Shown here piece after piece: positions 1 through 7,684 of a stretch of 13,585 nt of DNA (the stretch's first letter is position 1; each line of letters opens with the position of its first letter). Both the position numbers and the translations under genes were made by a program. Under the pieces are notes generated by a model. The model did not search any database, was not told the DNA's origin, and saw only the letters and a list, made by a program, of their open reading frames with translations. This DNA comes from an uncultured Bacteroidales bacterium (GTDB taxonomy: Bacteria; Bacteroidota; Bacteroidia; Bacteroidales; P3). The stretch is from NCBI GenBank assembly GCA_946540365.1, contig CAMNIH010000037.1, positions 1-13,585 on the forward strand, read 5' to 3'.

Positions 1-173
1 TCGCCCACAAGGTGAACTGGGACATGCAGTGGAACTTCGTCATCAAGAAGACCATACCGCTCTTCTGGTTCCCGGCGCACACCATCACCTTTATCCTGCC
101 AGCCAACCTGCAGGTGCTCTTCGCCGCCCTGCTGGGCGTAGCCCTGGGGCTGATACTTGCCATCAAGAAATGA
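1..173 (+). CDS. C-terminal end of a small inner membrane protein, possibly Mpv17/PMP22-like (5' end outside the window)
   Basis: Codons read in frame from base 3 to a TGA at 171-173, giving about 56 residues that end in ...LAIKK. The visible part has a polar stretch (HKVNWDMQWNF), then hydrophobic segments separated by a short PANLQ turn, and a positively charged end. This is what the last membrane hairpin of a polytopic protein looks like. The pattern W-F-P-A-H...F-x-L-P-A-N-L-Q resembles the W-P-x-x-Q-x-x-N-F-x-x-V-P signature at the end of Mpv17/PMP22 proteins, but that comparison is from memory and weak. The stop codon overlaps the next gene's ATG (ATGA, 170-173), so the two are probably translated in a coupled way. 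The start, full length and function cannot be seen. Confidence 0.6.
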   Translation, partial: AHKVNWDMQWNFVIKKTIPLFWFPAHTITFILPANLQVLFAALLGVALGLILAIKK

Positions 174-1351
174 AGAAGCTCTTAATAGGTTTAGTGGGAC
201 TGATGGGTTTAATGGGTTCCATGAGAGCCCAAAGCCCCTTCAGCCTCGAGTGGCACGGCTTCGTCAATCCGCACTACTACGCTGACAGCCGCTCGGTGGT
301 GGGCGGCCGCGAGGACATGATGCTCTTCTACCCCAAGCCCCGGGTGCTGGACAGCCTGGGGCGCGACATCAACGACGGCTGGCAGGCCGACATGCTGGCC
401 ATCACCGCCCGCCTGGGTCTGCGTGTCAAAGGGCCCGACATGCTGGGTGCGCGGACCTCGGCCTACGTCGAGGGCGACTTCACTGGCTCCACCAACGCCA
501 CCATCAACAACCTGCGCCTGCGCCACGCCTATATCGACATGCAGTGGCTGCACCACCGTCTGCTGGCTGGCCAATACTGGTATCCGATGGTCATCCACGA
601 GATTATGCCTATGACCAACCCTTTGAACATGGGGGCCCCCTTCCACTGCTATGCCCGCCAGCCGCAGGTGCGCTACGAATACATCTCCCACGGCTTCAAT
701 GTGGTGGCCGCTGCCTCGTGGCAGCTGGACAACATGAGCCAGGGCCTCCTCAACGGTCTTCCCGCCAGCAGCACCCTTTTCGCCCGCCACAGCCTGGTGC
801 CCGAGCTCAACCTGCAGCTGCGCTACCTCACCAAGCACTTCTTCTTCGGTGCCGCCGCCAACCTGAAGACCATCCAACCGCAGGTCGTGTCTGCTGCAAT
901 AATGTTGCAACAGACAGGACGGCACAGCTCGTTCAGTTGGAGCCTTTTCGGGCGCTACAACGGCCCTGGCTTCACCGTCAAGGCACAGGCCCTGCTCAAT
1001 AACAGCCTCTACGAGGGTTGCTCGCTGGGCGGCTACCTGATGCTGGCCGACAGCTCGTTCCAGGACTGGCACTTCAACACCGTGTGGCTCGATGTCGAAA
1101 AGAATACCGGCCACTGGCGTCCCGGCCTCTTCCTCGGCTACGCCAGGAATCTCGACTACGGCAATACGGCCTTCGTCCATTGCTTCGGCCGCGGCCACGA
1201 CCTGGAATACCTCTGGCGCGTGCAGCCCCGCCTCACCTACAAGACCCTCACCGGTCTCGACTTCACGGCCGAAGCGGAATACACCTACGCAGGCTATGAC
1301 AAGCCCGTGGGCAACCTGCGCCTCTCGCTCAGCATGGTCTACTCATTCTGA
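170..1351 (+). CDS. DcaP-like outer membrane porin (beta-barrel)
   Basis: This 393-residue protein should be exported and folded as an outer membrane barrel. I chose the ATG at 170 rather than the in-frame upstream codons because it starts a clear signal peptide (MKK, then a Leu/Gly/Met core, cleavage near A20-Q21) and overlaps the upstream stop as ATGA. The mature part has alternating polar and hydrophobic strands rich in Tyr, Trp and Phe, and ends in LSMVYSF, a terminal aromatic typical of BAM substrates. The segments NLRLRHAYIDMQ, LLAGQYW, an Arg-Gln-Pro-Gln-Val-Arg-Tyr stretch and PGLFLGYARNLDYG resemble DcaP-type porins, which in other bacteria form trimers that pass small, often anionic solutes. 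The substrate here is unknown. The signal peptide core is four Leu-x-Gly units (bases 182-217). The secreted dipeptidase gene begins 23 bases downstream, so a role in peptide uptake is possible but is inference. Confidence 0.75.
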   Translation: MKKLLIGLVGLMGLMGSMRAQSPFSLEWHGFVNPHYYADSRSVVGGREDMMLFYPKPRVLDSLGRDINDGWQADMLAITARLGLRVKGPDMLGARTSAYVEGDFTGSTNATINNLRLRHAYIDMQWLHHRLLAGQYWYPMVIHEIMPMTNPLNMGAPFHCYARQPQVRYEYISHGFNVVAAASWQLDNMSQGLLNGLPASSTLFARHSLVPELNLQLRYLTKHFFFGAAANLKTIQPQVVSAAIMLQQTGRHSSFSWSLFGRYNGPGFTVKAQALLNNSLYEGCSLGGYLMLADSSFQDWHFNTVWLDVEKNTGHWRPGLFLGYARNLDYGNTAFVHCFGRGHDLEYLWRVQPRLTYKTLTGLDFTAEAEYTYAGYDKPVGNLRLSLSMVYSF

Positions 1352-1374
1352 AAATAACACAAAAACATAAAGTT

Positions 1375-3138
1375 ATGCGTAAAATCAACCGTATCATCGC
1401 AGCAGGCCTCTTCGGCGCCGCCATGCTCGTCAGCACGGCTGCCGATGCCTGCACCAATTTCCTCTTCACCAAGGGTGCCACCAAGGACGGCAGCACCATG
1501 ATCACCTATGCCGCCGACAGCCACACGCTCTACGGCGAGCTCTACTACCGTCGGGCGGCCAGCTACCCCGCCGGCACCATGTTCCAGGTGGTCGATTGGG
1601 ACACCGGCACCAAGCTCATCCAGATTCCGCAGGTGGCCCACACCTACAGCGTGGTGGGCAACATGAACGAGCACCAGTTGGCCATCGGCGAGACCACCTA
1701 CGGCGGCCGCAAGGAACTGGCCACCGAGATTGAGGGCGGTATCGACTACGGCTCGCTCATCTACCTCACCCTCCAGCGCGCCAAGAACGCCCGCGAGGCC
1801 ATCGCCGTCCTGGCTGGCTTCCTGAAGGACTACCCCTATCACAGCGAGGGCGAGAGCTTCAGCATCTGCGACCCCAACGAGGTGTGGATCCTCGAGCTCA
1901 TCGGCAAGCGTGACGGTACCGTCAAGGCCGACTTGGCCAAGAAGCTGAAGTACAAATACAGCGAAGGTGGCGTCTGGGTGGCCCGCCGCATCCCCGACGG
2001 CTACGTCAGCGGCCATGCCAACCAGGCCCGCATCACCCAGTTCCCGCAGGAAGGCAAGAAATTCCAGAAAGCCAAAGGCAAAGGCCTCCACACCGTCATC
2101 AGCAGCAAACACCTCGACTACCTCTTCGAGCCCGAGGTGGAATGCGTCTACAGCGATGAGGTCATCACCTACGCCCGCGCCTGCGGCTGGTACGACGGCA
2201 CCGATGCCGACTTCTCCTTCTGCGACACCTACGCCCCGCTGACCTTCAGCGGCCTGCGCGGCTGCGACGCCCGCGTCTACGCCATGTTCAACCGCGTGGC
2301 CAGTGGCATGCAGCGCTACGAGAAATACGCCATGGGTGACGCCACCGCCGAGCGCCTGCCCCTTTGGATCAAGCCCGACCACAAGGTCGACGTGCGTGAG
2401 GTGATGAACCTCATGCGCGACCACTACGAAGGCACCACCATGGACATGAGCAAGGACCTCGGCGCAGGCCCCTTCAACTGCCCCTACCGCTGGCGCCCGA
2501 TGGGCTTCGAGGTCGACGGCCACAGCTACGTGCATGAGCGCGCCACCTCGACCCAGCAGACCGGCTTCAGCTTTGTGGCCCAGTGCCGCTCGTGGCTGCC
2601 CGCCAAGGTGGGTGGCATCCTCTGGTTCGGCGTCGACGACACCTACAGCACTGTCTACGCCCCCATGTACTGCGGCATCACCGAGATCCCCCTCTGCTTC
2701 CGCCAGGGCAACGGCGACATGCTGACCTACAGTGAGACCTCGGCCTTCTGGCTCTTCAACCGCGTCAGCAACTTCGTCTACAGCCGCTACAGCGACATGA
2801 TCAAGGACCTCCAGAAGGTGCAGACCGACCTTGAGGAGGGCTACATCGCCGACGTGCAGAAGTTCGACCAGCGCGCCAAAGGCAGCGAGGGCGAGGCCCT
2901 CGAGCGCCAGCTCAACGACTTCAGCGGCCGCGCCGCCGAGCGCATGATGAAGGAGTGGAACACCCTGGATCGCTACCTGTTGGTCAAATACATGGACGGC
3001 AACATCAAGAAGGAGCGCGACGGCCGCTTCGAGCGCACCGCGACCGGCCAGGCCGCCTTCCCCGAGCAACCCAAGTATCGCGACGAGTGGTACCGCATGA
3101 TTGTGAAGGACCACGGCGAGGTGATCCGCGAGAAATAA
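1375..3138 (+). CDS. Secreted C69-family dipeptidase (Ntn-hydrolase)
   Basis: This 587-residue protein fits the C69 dipeptidase family (PepDA-like), which hydrolyses dipeptides with broad specificity. A hydrophobic leader (residues about 7-22) runs up to Ala25-Cys26-Thr-Asn. In this family the Cys of the CTN motif is the N-terminal nucleophile exposed by processing, so signal cleavage directly before C26 could both export and activate the enzyme. Further family traits are a Gly-rich DG-S-T-M-I-T-Y-A-D/S-like strand after the nucleophile, the GNMNEHQLAIGETTYGG segment near residues 98-112, and an acidic YGSLIYLTLQRAKNAREAI helix. The length is normal for secreted Bacteroidales members. The ATG at 1375 lies 23 bases after the porin stop without a visible promoter, so the two are probably co-transcribed. 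A strong terminator follows 23 bases after the stop. Likely role: periplasmic or surface dipeptide scavenging. Confidence 0.9.
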   Translation: MRKINRIIAAGLFGAAMLVSTAADACTNFLFTKGATKDGSTMITYAADSHTLYGELYYRRAASYPAGTMFQVVDWDTGTKLIQIPQVAHTYSVVGNMNEHQLAIGETTYGGRKELATEIEGGIDYGSLIYLTLQRAKNAREAIAVLAGFLKDYPYHSEGESFSICDPNEVWILELIGKRDGTVKADLAKKLKYKYSEGGVWVARRIPDGYVSGHANQARITQFPQEGKKFQKAKGKGLHTVISSKHLDYLFEPEVECVYSDEVITYARACGWYDGTDADFSFCDTYAPLTFSGLRGCDARVYAMFNRVASGMQRYEKYAMGDATAERLPLWIKPDHKVDVREVMNLMRDHYEGTTMDMSKDLGAGPFNCPYRWRPMGFEVDGHSYVHERATSTQQTGFSFVAQCRSWLPAKVGGILWFGVDDTYSTVYAPMYCGITEIPLCFRQGNGDMLTYSETSAFWLFNRVSNFVYSRYSDMIKDLQKVQTDLEEGYIADVQKFDQRAKGSEGEALERQLNDFSGRAAERMMKEWNTLDRYLLVKYMDGNIKKERDGRFERTATGQAAFPEQPKYRDEWYRMIVKDHGEVIREK

Positions 3139-3161
3139 CACCAGCCACACAGTGGCGACAG

Positions 3162-3202
3162 AACAAGAGCCGCAGGGATTACCCTGCGGCTCTTGTTTTT
3201 TT
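3162..3202 (+). terminator. Rho-independent terminator between convergent operons
   Basis: A perfect 16-bp stem (arms 3162-3177 and 3182-3197, loop ATTA) of GC-rich sequence continues into a T-run through 3202. It ends the rightward porin/dipeptidase unit. The T-run reads into the TAA stop codon (3201-3203) of the leftward MBOAT gene, so the same stem follows that gene at once on the other strand. There it lacks a good U-tract (TTCTGT), so leftward termination is possible but weaker. Confidence 0.9.
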
Positions 3203-5018
3203 AGAACTGGAAGTAGATAAACGGCTGGAGGTCGGCGGTGATGAATTGGTAGAGCACCACGACGGCGGCGACCACCACAAGCAGCATGCCCCAGAGCGGC
3301 ATGTGGGCGAACCACAGCCGATAACGCCGTTTGAAACGCTCTGGGAGCCAGTGTATTACCATCCCGATGGCAAAAAGGAGGAACGGCGCCCAGTAGTGTC
3401 CGATGATCTCGGGTATCTGGGCCAGATTCCAGTGCGATCCGATCTGCTCCACCATCTGGCTGGCGGTGCGCCAAGCCACTTCGTTGGCCTCGGCGGGGTC
3501 GAGGTTGGATCCGCTTCGGAAGAACAGACGGGTGAAAGAGATGAATACGAATGTGAGCCCCGTATACCAGACGGTAGAGACCGTCGAGCGGGACTTGTCT
3601 GTCGAGGCAGAGGAGGTGGTGAGGTAGACGAGACAGTAGCCTCCGAGGCTGACAAGGGCGATGAACTGCAGCATGTTGACCAGCGGCGACTGTATGGTGT
3701 GGCGCAGGACGGTGAGCCCCATGCAGACAGCGCCCAGCGTACCCAGACGTGCTTCCCAGCCGTGGCGGTGCCACCACTTGTAGATCAGGATGCCGAGGCC
3801 GTTCAGGCCGCCCCAGGTGATGAAATTGAATGAAGCCCCGTGCCACAGACCGCCTAAGAGCATGGTGTCGAGGTTGTTGATGTTGGTCCCCATGTCATGG
3901 CGGTGCTTCTTGTCGAACAGCCAGCGCAGCGCGATGCCGATGGCCACCGCGACGACGGCAAGGGTGAAGAGTGTGCTGTGTAGGCGGAAGGCCGCGATGG
4001 CCATCATCAACGCCAGGAGGAAGAAACTCATGAAACCTGCCGTGCGGTTGCCCCCCAAGGGGATATAGAGATAGTCGCGGAGCCAGCGTGAGAGCGACAT
4101 GTGCCAGCGGCGCCAGAAGTCGGTCGGGTTCTGTGCCTTGTAGGGCGAGTTGAAGTTCACCGGCAGGTAAAATCCCATGAGCATCGCCACGCCGATGGCG
4201 ATATCCGTATAGCCCGAGAAGTCGGCGTAGACCTGGAGCGAATAGAGCATCAGGGCGGAGAAATTCTCGAAGGGGGTGTAGAGCGATGGATTGTCGAAGA
4301 TGCGGTCGACAAAGTTGACGGCCAGATAGTCGCTCAGCACTATCTTTTTTATCAGTCCGTTGAGGATCCAGAAGATGGCGATGCCGAATTGGCGTCGGCC
4401 GAGGAAAAAGGGTTTGTAAAGCTGCGGCACAAACTGGTCGGCGCGCAGGATCGGTCCGGCAACAAGTTGCGGAAAGAACGAGGTGTAGAAACCGAAGTCG
4501 AGGATGTTGCCCACATGGGGGATCTTGCGCTTGTAAACATCGACGATATAGCTGATATTCTGGAATGTGAAGAACGAGATGCCGACGGGCAGCAGGATCT
4601 GGATGGCAATATGGTGGTCGGTGCCGAAGGTGGCATTGAATATGTCGGTGAAGAAGTAGGCGTATTTGAAGAACCCCAGGATGATCAGGTTGATGCTTAC
4701 GCCCACGACCATCAGTGCCTTGCGTTTGCTCTGCCTTGCCAGTTTGTCGTCCATGCCGATACCGAGCTGCCAGCCGAGCAGCGTGGAGAAGACCAGCAGC
4801 AGCACAAACAGCCCCGAGGTCTTGTAGTAGAAGAACAGACTGACAGCGAACAGGTAGGCGTTGCGGGCTGTGAGCCGCCACGAACGCCGTGTGACGATGA
4901 AGGAGAATCCGACATAGACCAGCAGGAAGAAGACCCAGAAATGGATCTGGGTGAACAGCAGCGGATGCGAGCTGTCGAAGCTCAGCAGTTGGCGCAGGTA
5001 GGGCAGTAGGTCGTGCAT
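3201..5018 (-). CDS. MBOAT-family membrane-bound O-acyltransferase (AlgI/PatA/DltB-like)
   Basis: This polytopic inner membrane protein of 605 residues has many hydrophobic helices. MBOAT proteins of this group take an acyl (usually acetyl) group from the cytoplasmic side and pass it to a periplasmic partner for attachment to a glycan. The family core is clear: FGFYTSFFPQLVAGPILRADQ, then QVYADFSGYTDIAIG, then FWRRWHMSLSRWLRDYLYIPLGG with His306, then LLGGLWHGASFNF with His393, the conserved catalytic-type histidine. About 46 residues more than in short relatives lie between the GGNR and LWHGAS motifs (roughly residues 330-378) and look like an additional membrane helix with a basic end (DKKHRH). 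The gene lies 27 bases downstream of two periplasmic SGNH genes, the usual partners of such acyltransferases. Acceptor candidates are peptidoglycan, LPS or exopolysaccharide. The family call is firm and the substrate is not. Confidence 0.93.
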   Translation of the reverse strand: MHDLLPYLRQLLSFDSSHPLLFTQIHFWVFFLLVYVGFSFIVTRRSWRLTARNAYLFAVSLFFYYKTSGLFVLLLVFSTLLGWQLGIGMDDKLARQSKRKALMVVGVSINLIILGFFKYAYFFTDIFNATFGTDHHIAIQILLPVGISFFTFQNISYIVDVYKRKIPHVGNILDFGFYTSFFPQLVAGPILRADQFVPQLYKPFFLGRRQFGIAIFWILNGLIKKIVLSDYLAVNFVDRIFDNPSLYTPFENFSALMLYSLQVYADFSGYTDIAIGVAMLMGFYLPVNFNSPYKAQNPTDFWRRWHMSLSRWLRDYLYIPLGGNRTAGFMSFFLLALMMAIAAFRLHSTLFTLAVVAVAIGIALRWLFDKKHRHDMGTNINNLDTMLLGGLWHGASFNFITWGGLNGLGILIYKWWHRHGWEARLGTLGAVCMGLTVLRHTIQSPLVNMLQFIALVSLGGYCLVYLTTSSASTDKSRSTVSTVWYTGLTFVFISFTRLFFRSGSNLDPAEANEVAWRTASQMVEQIGSHWNLAQIPEIIGHYWAPFLLFAIGMVIHWLPERFKRRYRLWFAHMPLWGMLLVVVAAVVVLYQFITADLQPFIYFQF

Positions 5019-5045
5019 GTGGCTGGCGGGTCTGTTCGGTTGGGC

Positions 5046-6284
5046 TTATCGGGTTGAACCTGTTGTTGTATCGCTTGCCTTGGCCAACTCGTCCAGCAGC
5101 GCATCGGCAAAGAGATTGCCCACCAGCCGGTAGCCGGCCGCGGTGAAGTGAACGCGGTCGGTCTGTGCCAGTCTGGCCTGGCGCCAGCGATCCATGGATC
5201 TGAGGCCGCCCATGATCTCGAACTGGTCCCACACGGCGCCTCCGGTCTCCCGGGCCAGGCGGTAGAACACCTCGCGTGCCAGGGTGCCGTTGGTGTTGAC
5301 GTTGTATTTGCGGCGTTTCACCTTGCGGAAAGAGTCGTTGTTGGTGATGAAGATGAAGGAGCAGTCGGGGTTGGCTGCGCGTACCGAGTCGACCAGTTGA
5401 AGGTAGTTCCTGCGGAAGGCTGCGGTGTCGAAGTTGGTGGGGACGGCATCGTTGATGCCGATGCCGAAGACCACCAGGTCGGGGTGGAGCATCCGCAGGT
5501 CGCGCACGAAGTGGCTGCACCGCAGGTAGTCGGGCACCGAGGCCCCGTTGACGCCGATCGAGCTGTAGGTGATGCCGGCATGGCTGTTGCCGAGATAGAG
5601 GCCGGTGAGCGAGAACTGCTGCCCCAGCGCACAGGGTAGCTGGATGGCGAACGAATCCACCGTGCGGCTGAGGTTGAAGACAAAGCGGTCGGACTGGTGG
5701 TCGATGTACGAGGGGGCGACGGTGCGGCCGTCGTAGGAGAGGGTGGGGACGACCTCTTGGTCCGAATGCCCGATGACGACAACGCGGTTGGTGGCGTAGT
5801 CGATGCCGTTGTCGTTCAGGATCACCTGTATCTCGCTGACGGTATCGACTGCGGTGACGGCTATGCCGCACAGCCCCAGTGGGATGGGGTGCTCCTTGGC
5901 CACACAGCGGTTGAGCGACATGCGTTCGTGGCAGTGGATGCGGTAGTCGCTCGGATTGTTGCATCGCGCCGCCGCCGAGTAGGGGAAAATCATGCCGCGC
6001 GAGCCGACACGGTCGGGGTTTCGACCGAGCAGACGCACGCGGACGGTGTTGGGCAGCGTGCCCGCCTGCACGTGCGATCCGCCGATATGCACAATGTTCA
6101 GGTTCCCGCTACCGGTCTCGACGATGCGTTTCCAGCGGCCGAAAAAGGATTGCATGGCAGCCGATGTGCTGTCGTAGCGCAGACGGTTGGAGTCGTATTG
6201 GATGAATTCGTAGCGTTCGGCATCCTGTGCCGCCAGGGGGGCGACAAGGAGGATGAGCGCTATCGCGAGGAGTGTTTTTTTCAT
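5046..6284 (-). CDS. Exported SGNH/GDSL hydrolase-fold protein, PatB/Ape-like (proximal to MBOAT)
   Basis: This protein has 412 residues with a standard signal peptide (MKKTLLAIALILLVAPLAAQ, cleavage near residue 20), so it should act in the periplasm. SGNH blocks can be placed as follows: block I HIGGSHVQ with nucleophile Ser70, block III GIGIND with Asn278, and block V DRVHF with Asp376 and His379. The 208 residues between Ser70 and Asn278 are far more than in a minimal GDSL enzyme and imply an inserted beta-rich domain, as I recall for the peptidoglycan O-acetyl esterase Ape1 and the transferase PatB. The usual GDS is GGS here, so the Asp before the nucleophile is missing. The start overlaps the preceding SGNH gene by ATGA (6281-6284). 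Likely role: putting on or taking off O-acyl groups with the neighbouring MBOAT. Direction and substrate are inference. Confidence 0.85.
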   Translation of the reverse strand: MKKTLLAIALILLVAPLAAQDAERYEFIQYDSNRLRYDSTSAAMQSFFGRWKRIVETGSGNLNIVHIGGSHVQAGTLPNTVRVRLLGRNPDRVGSRGMIFPYSAAARCNNPSDYRIHCHERMSLNRCVAKEHPIPLGLCGIAVTAVDTVSEIQVILNDNGIDYATNRVVVIGHSDQEVVPTLSYDGRTVAPSYIDHQSDRFVFNLSRTVDSFAIQLPCALGQQFSLTGLYLGNSHAGITYSSIGVNGASVPDYLRCSHFVRDLRMLHPDLVVFGIGINDAVPTNFDTAAFRRNYLQLVDSVRAANPDCSFIFITNNDSFRKVKRRKYNVNTNGTLAREVFYRLARETGGAVWDQFEIMGGLRSMDRWRQARLAQTDRVHFTAAGYRLVGNLFADALLDELAKASDTTTGSTR

Positions 6285-7684
6285 TTGGTGTTTCCTTTCT
6301 GGCGTTTAAGGCGGCGTTCAAGCCGGAAGAGGGTGTAGCTGTTGTCGAGTGCTTCGGCGAGCCGGTCGCCCATCAGGTCGGCTCCGCGTTGCGAGAAGTG
6401 GATGTAGTCCTGTCCGGCCAACCCCTGCCGGGTCCATTCGGGCATGCTGTTTTGGCCCCCCATGGCATGGTAGATGCTCCAGAAGGCCGCCCCGTGGGCC
6501 GTGGCCGTGGCGGCAAGGCTGTCGATCAGTTGCGGTATGATGGGATAGGTCTGCAGCTGCCCCCGCAGGCGGGTGCTCATGTCGCTCGGCCCGATGAAGA
6601 GTATCTTGGCTTTCGGGCAGCAGCGGCGCACGTGGTCGATCTGGCGCCCCAGGCTCTGGCAGTAGGTGCTGATCTGCTTGGGGGTCTTGAGGTAGGGGAC
6701 CGAGTTGCCGCCGAACTGCAGGATGATGAGTCCGATGTCCATCTGGGCGTAGGCGGCGCTGAGCATGTCGGTGGGTACCAGGGTGAACTGTTGGCCGGAG
6801 CAGCCCCGCATGGGGATATTGTCGACGGCCAGTCCGGGCCCGTTGTCGACCAGCACCCCGTAGAGGTCGGCGCTGCCACGCACGTTGATGCGCAGGTTGT
6901 CGGTCACCGAGTCGAGCGTCCACACAAGGCTGCCCACGCCGGCCGAATTGGACTTCAGGGGGAGGTTGACTTTATGGCGCCGGTCGGTGAGGTCGCTGCT
7001 GAGTTGGCGTCCGCGGTTGTTGTAGAGCAGGGTGATGCGTGAGAACTGCTTGGCGCGGTTGTCGACGCTCTTGCTCTGCGAGGCCCGCAGGCTGACCGTG
7101 GCGCTGCCGGTGGCCATGCGGAAGCACTGCATCATGGGCCCGTAGTTTCCGCGACTGCGCACCACGGTGCTGTCGCCGAACGACGAGAGGTGTATCAGCT
7201 CGCCGGTGGTGCCTTGGCGTATCGTCAGCGAGGGGGTAATGGTGTGGAAGGGCACCATGCCGGGGCCGCCGCCGCCGAAGCGCTGCTGGAGGTGGCTGCG
7301 CAGCCGCGAACTGATATGGTCCATCTCGATCTGCGAGTCGCCGTAGTGGAGGATGCGCAGGGTGCGTCCGGTCCTACGGGCGCGTTCGGCGTTGTGCCAG
7401 AAGGCGTCGAGGTAGTGCGGGTCGGGTTGCCAGAAGCGCAGATCGCCGTCGGCCACCAGGTGGCGGTAGTAGTTGACCGAGTCGCGCAGCTGTGTCATCT
7501 CTGGGGCCTCGGCGGGGGTGGTGTCGATGGGGGTGTGCTCTGTGCGGTCGACCAGCGAATGCAGCGAGGCAAAGCCGAAATGGTGGTCGCCCACGTCAAT
7601 CCCGTCGGCGGGGAAGACGGCGCCAATTGATGCCAAGGCAGCGATGACGCAAGTTATGAAAAGCAGTATTCGTCCGGGTTTCAT
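6281..7684 (-). CDS. Exported or membrane-anchored SGNH/GDSL hydrolase-fold protein, PatB/Ape-like (distal paralog)
   Basis: This protein has 467 residues from the ATG at 7684, chosen because it overlaps the lpxD stop as ATGA (7681-7684) and begins a hydrophobic leader (MKPGRILLFITCVIAALASI). The leader could be cleaved or kept as an anchor. About 70 polar residues follow before the catalytic domain. SGNH residues visible: block I LHYGDSQ with Ser117, block III QFGGNS with Asn327, and block V DYIHF with Asp426 and His429. The Ser-to-Asn distance (210) and Asn-to-His distance (102) almost equal those of the next gene (208 and 101), so the two are paralogs with the same inserted domain. Both also carry a Gly-rich motif ending in G-M-V/I after block I, close to Ape/PatB proteins. 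This copy keeps a complete GDS. It probably acts with the MBOAT protein on a cell-envelope glycan. Confidence 0.85.
   Translation of the reverse strand: MKPGRILLFITCVIAALASIGAVFPADGIDVGDHHFGFASLHSLVDRTEHTPIDTTPAEAPEMTQLRDSVNYYRHLVADGDLRFWQPDPHYLDAFWHNAERARRTGRTLRILHYGDSQIEMDHISSRLRSHLQQRFGGGGPGMVPFHTITPSLTIRQGTTGELIHLSSFGDSTVVRSRGNYGPMMQCFRMATGSATVSLRASQSKSVDNRAKQFSRITLLYNNRGRQLSSDLTDRRHKVNLPLKSNSAGVGSLVWTLDSVTDNLRINVRGSADLYGVLVDNGPGLAVDNIPMRGCSGQQFTLVPTDMLSAAYAQMDIGLIILQFGGNSVPYLKTPKQISTYCQSLGRQIDHVRRCCPKAKILFIGPSDMSTRLRGQLQTYPIIPQLIDSLAATATAHGAAFWSIYHAMGGQNSMPEWTRQGLAGQDYIHFSQRGADLMGDRLAEALDNSYTLFRLERRLKRQKGNTK

Noticed and set aside
209..1198. 329-codon open frame on the minus strand
   Set aside because: It is antisense to the porin gene, which has a signal peptide and barrel strands. 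The antisense product shows no recognisable domain.
1339..3846. 835-codon open frame on the minus strand
   Set aside because: It lies antisense to the C69 dipeptidase and runs out of frame through the MBOAT gene, and its low-complexity Val/Ala/His/Gly translation is typical of antisense G+C-rich codons.
3895..5964. 689-codon open frame on the minus strand
   Set aside because: It crosses the MBOAT and SGNH genes in another frame. The Arg/Pro/His-rich product is a frame shadow.
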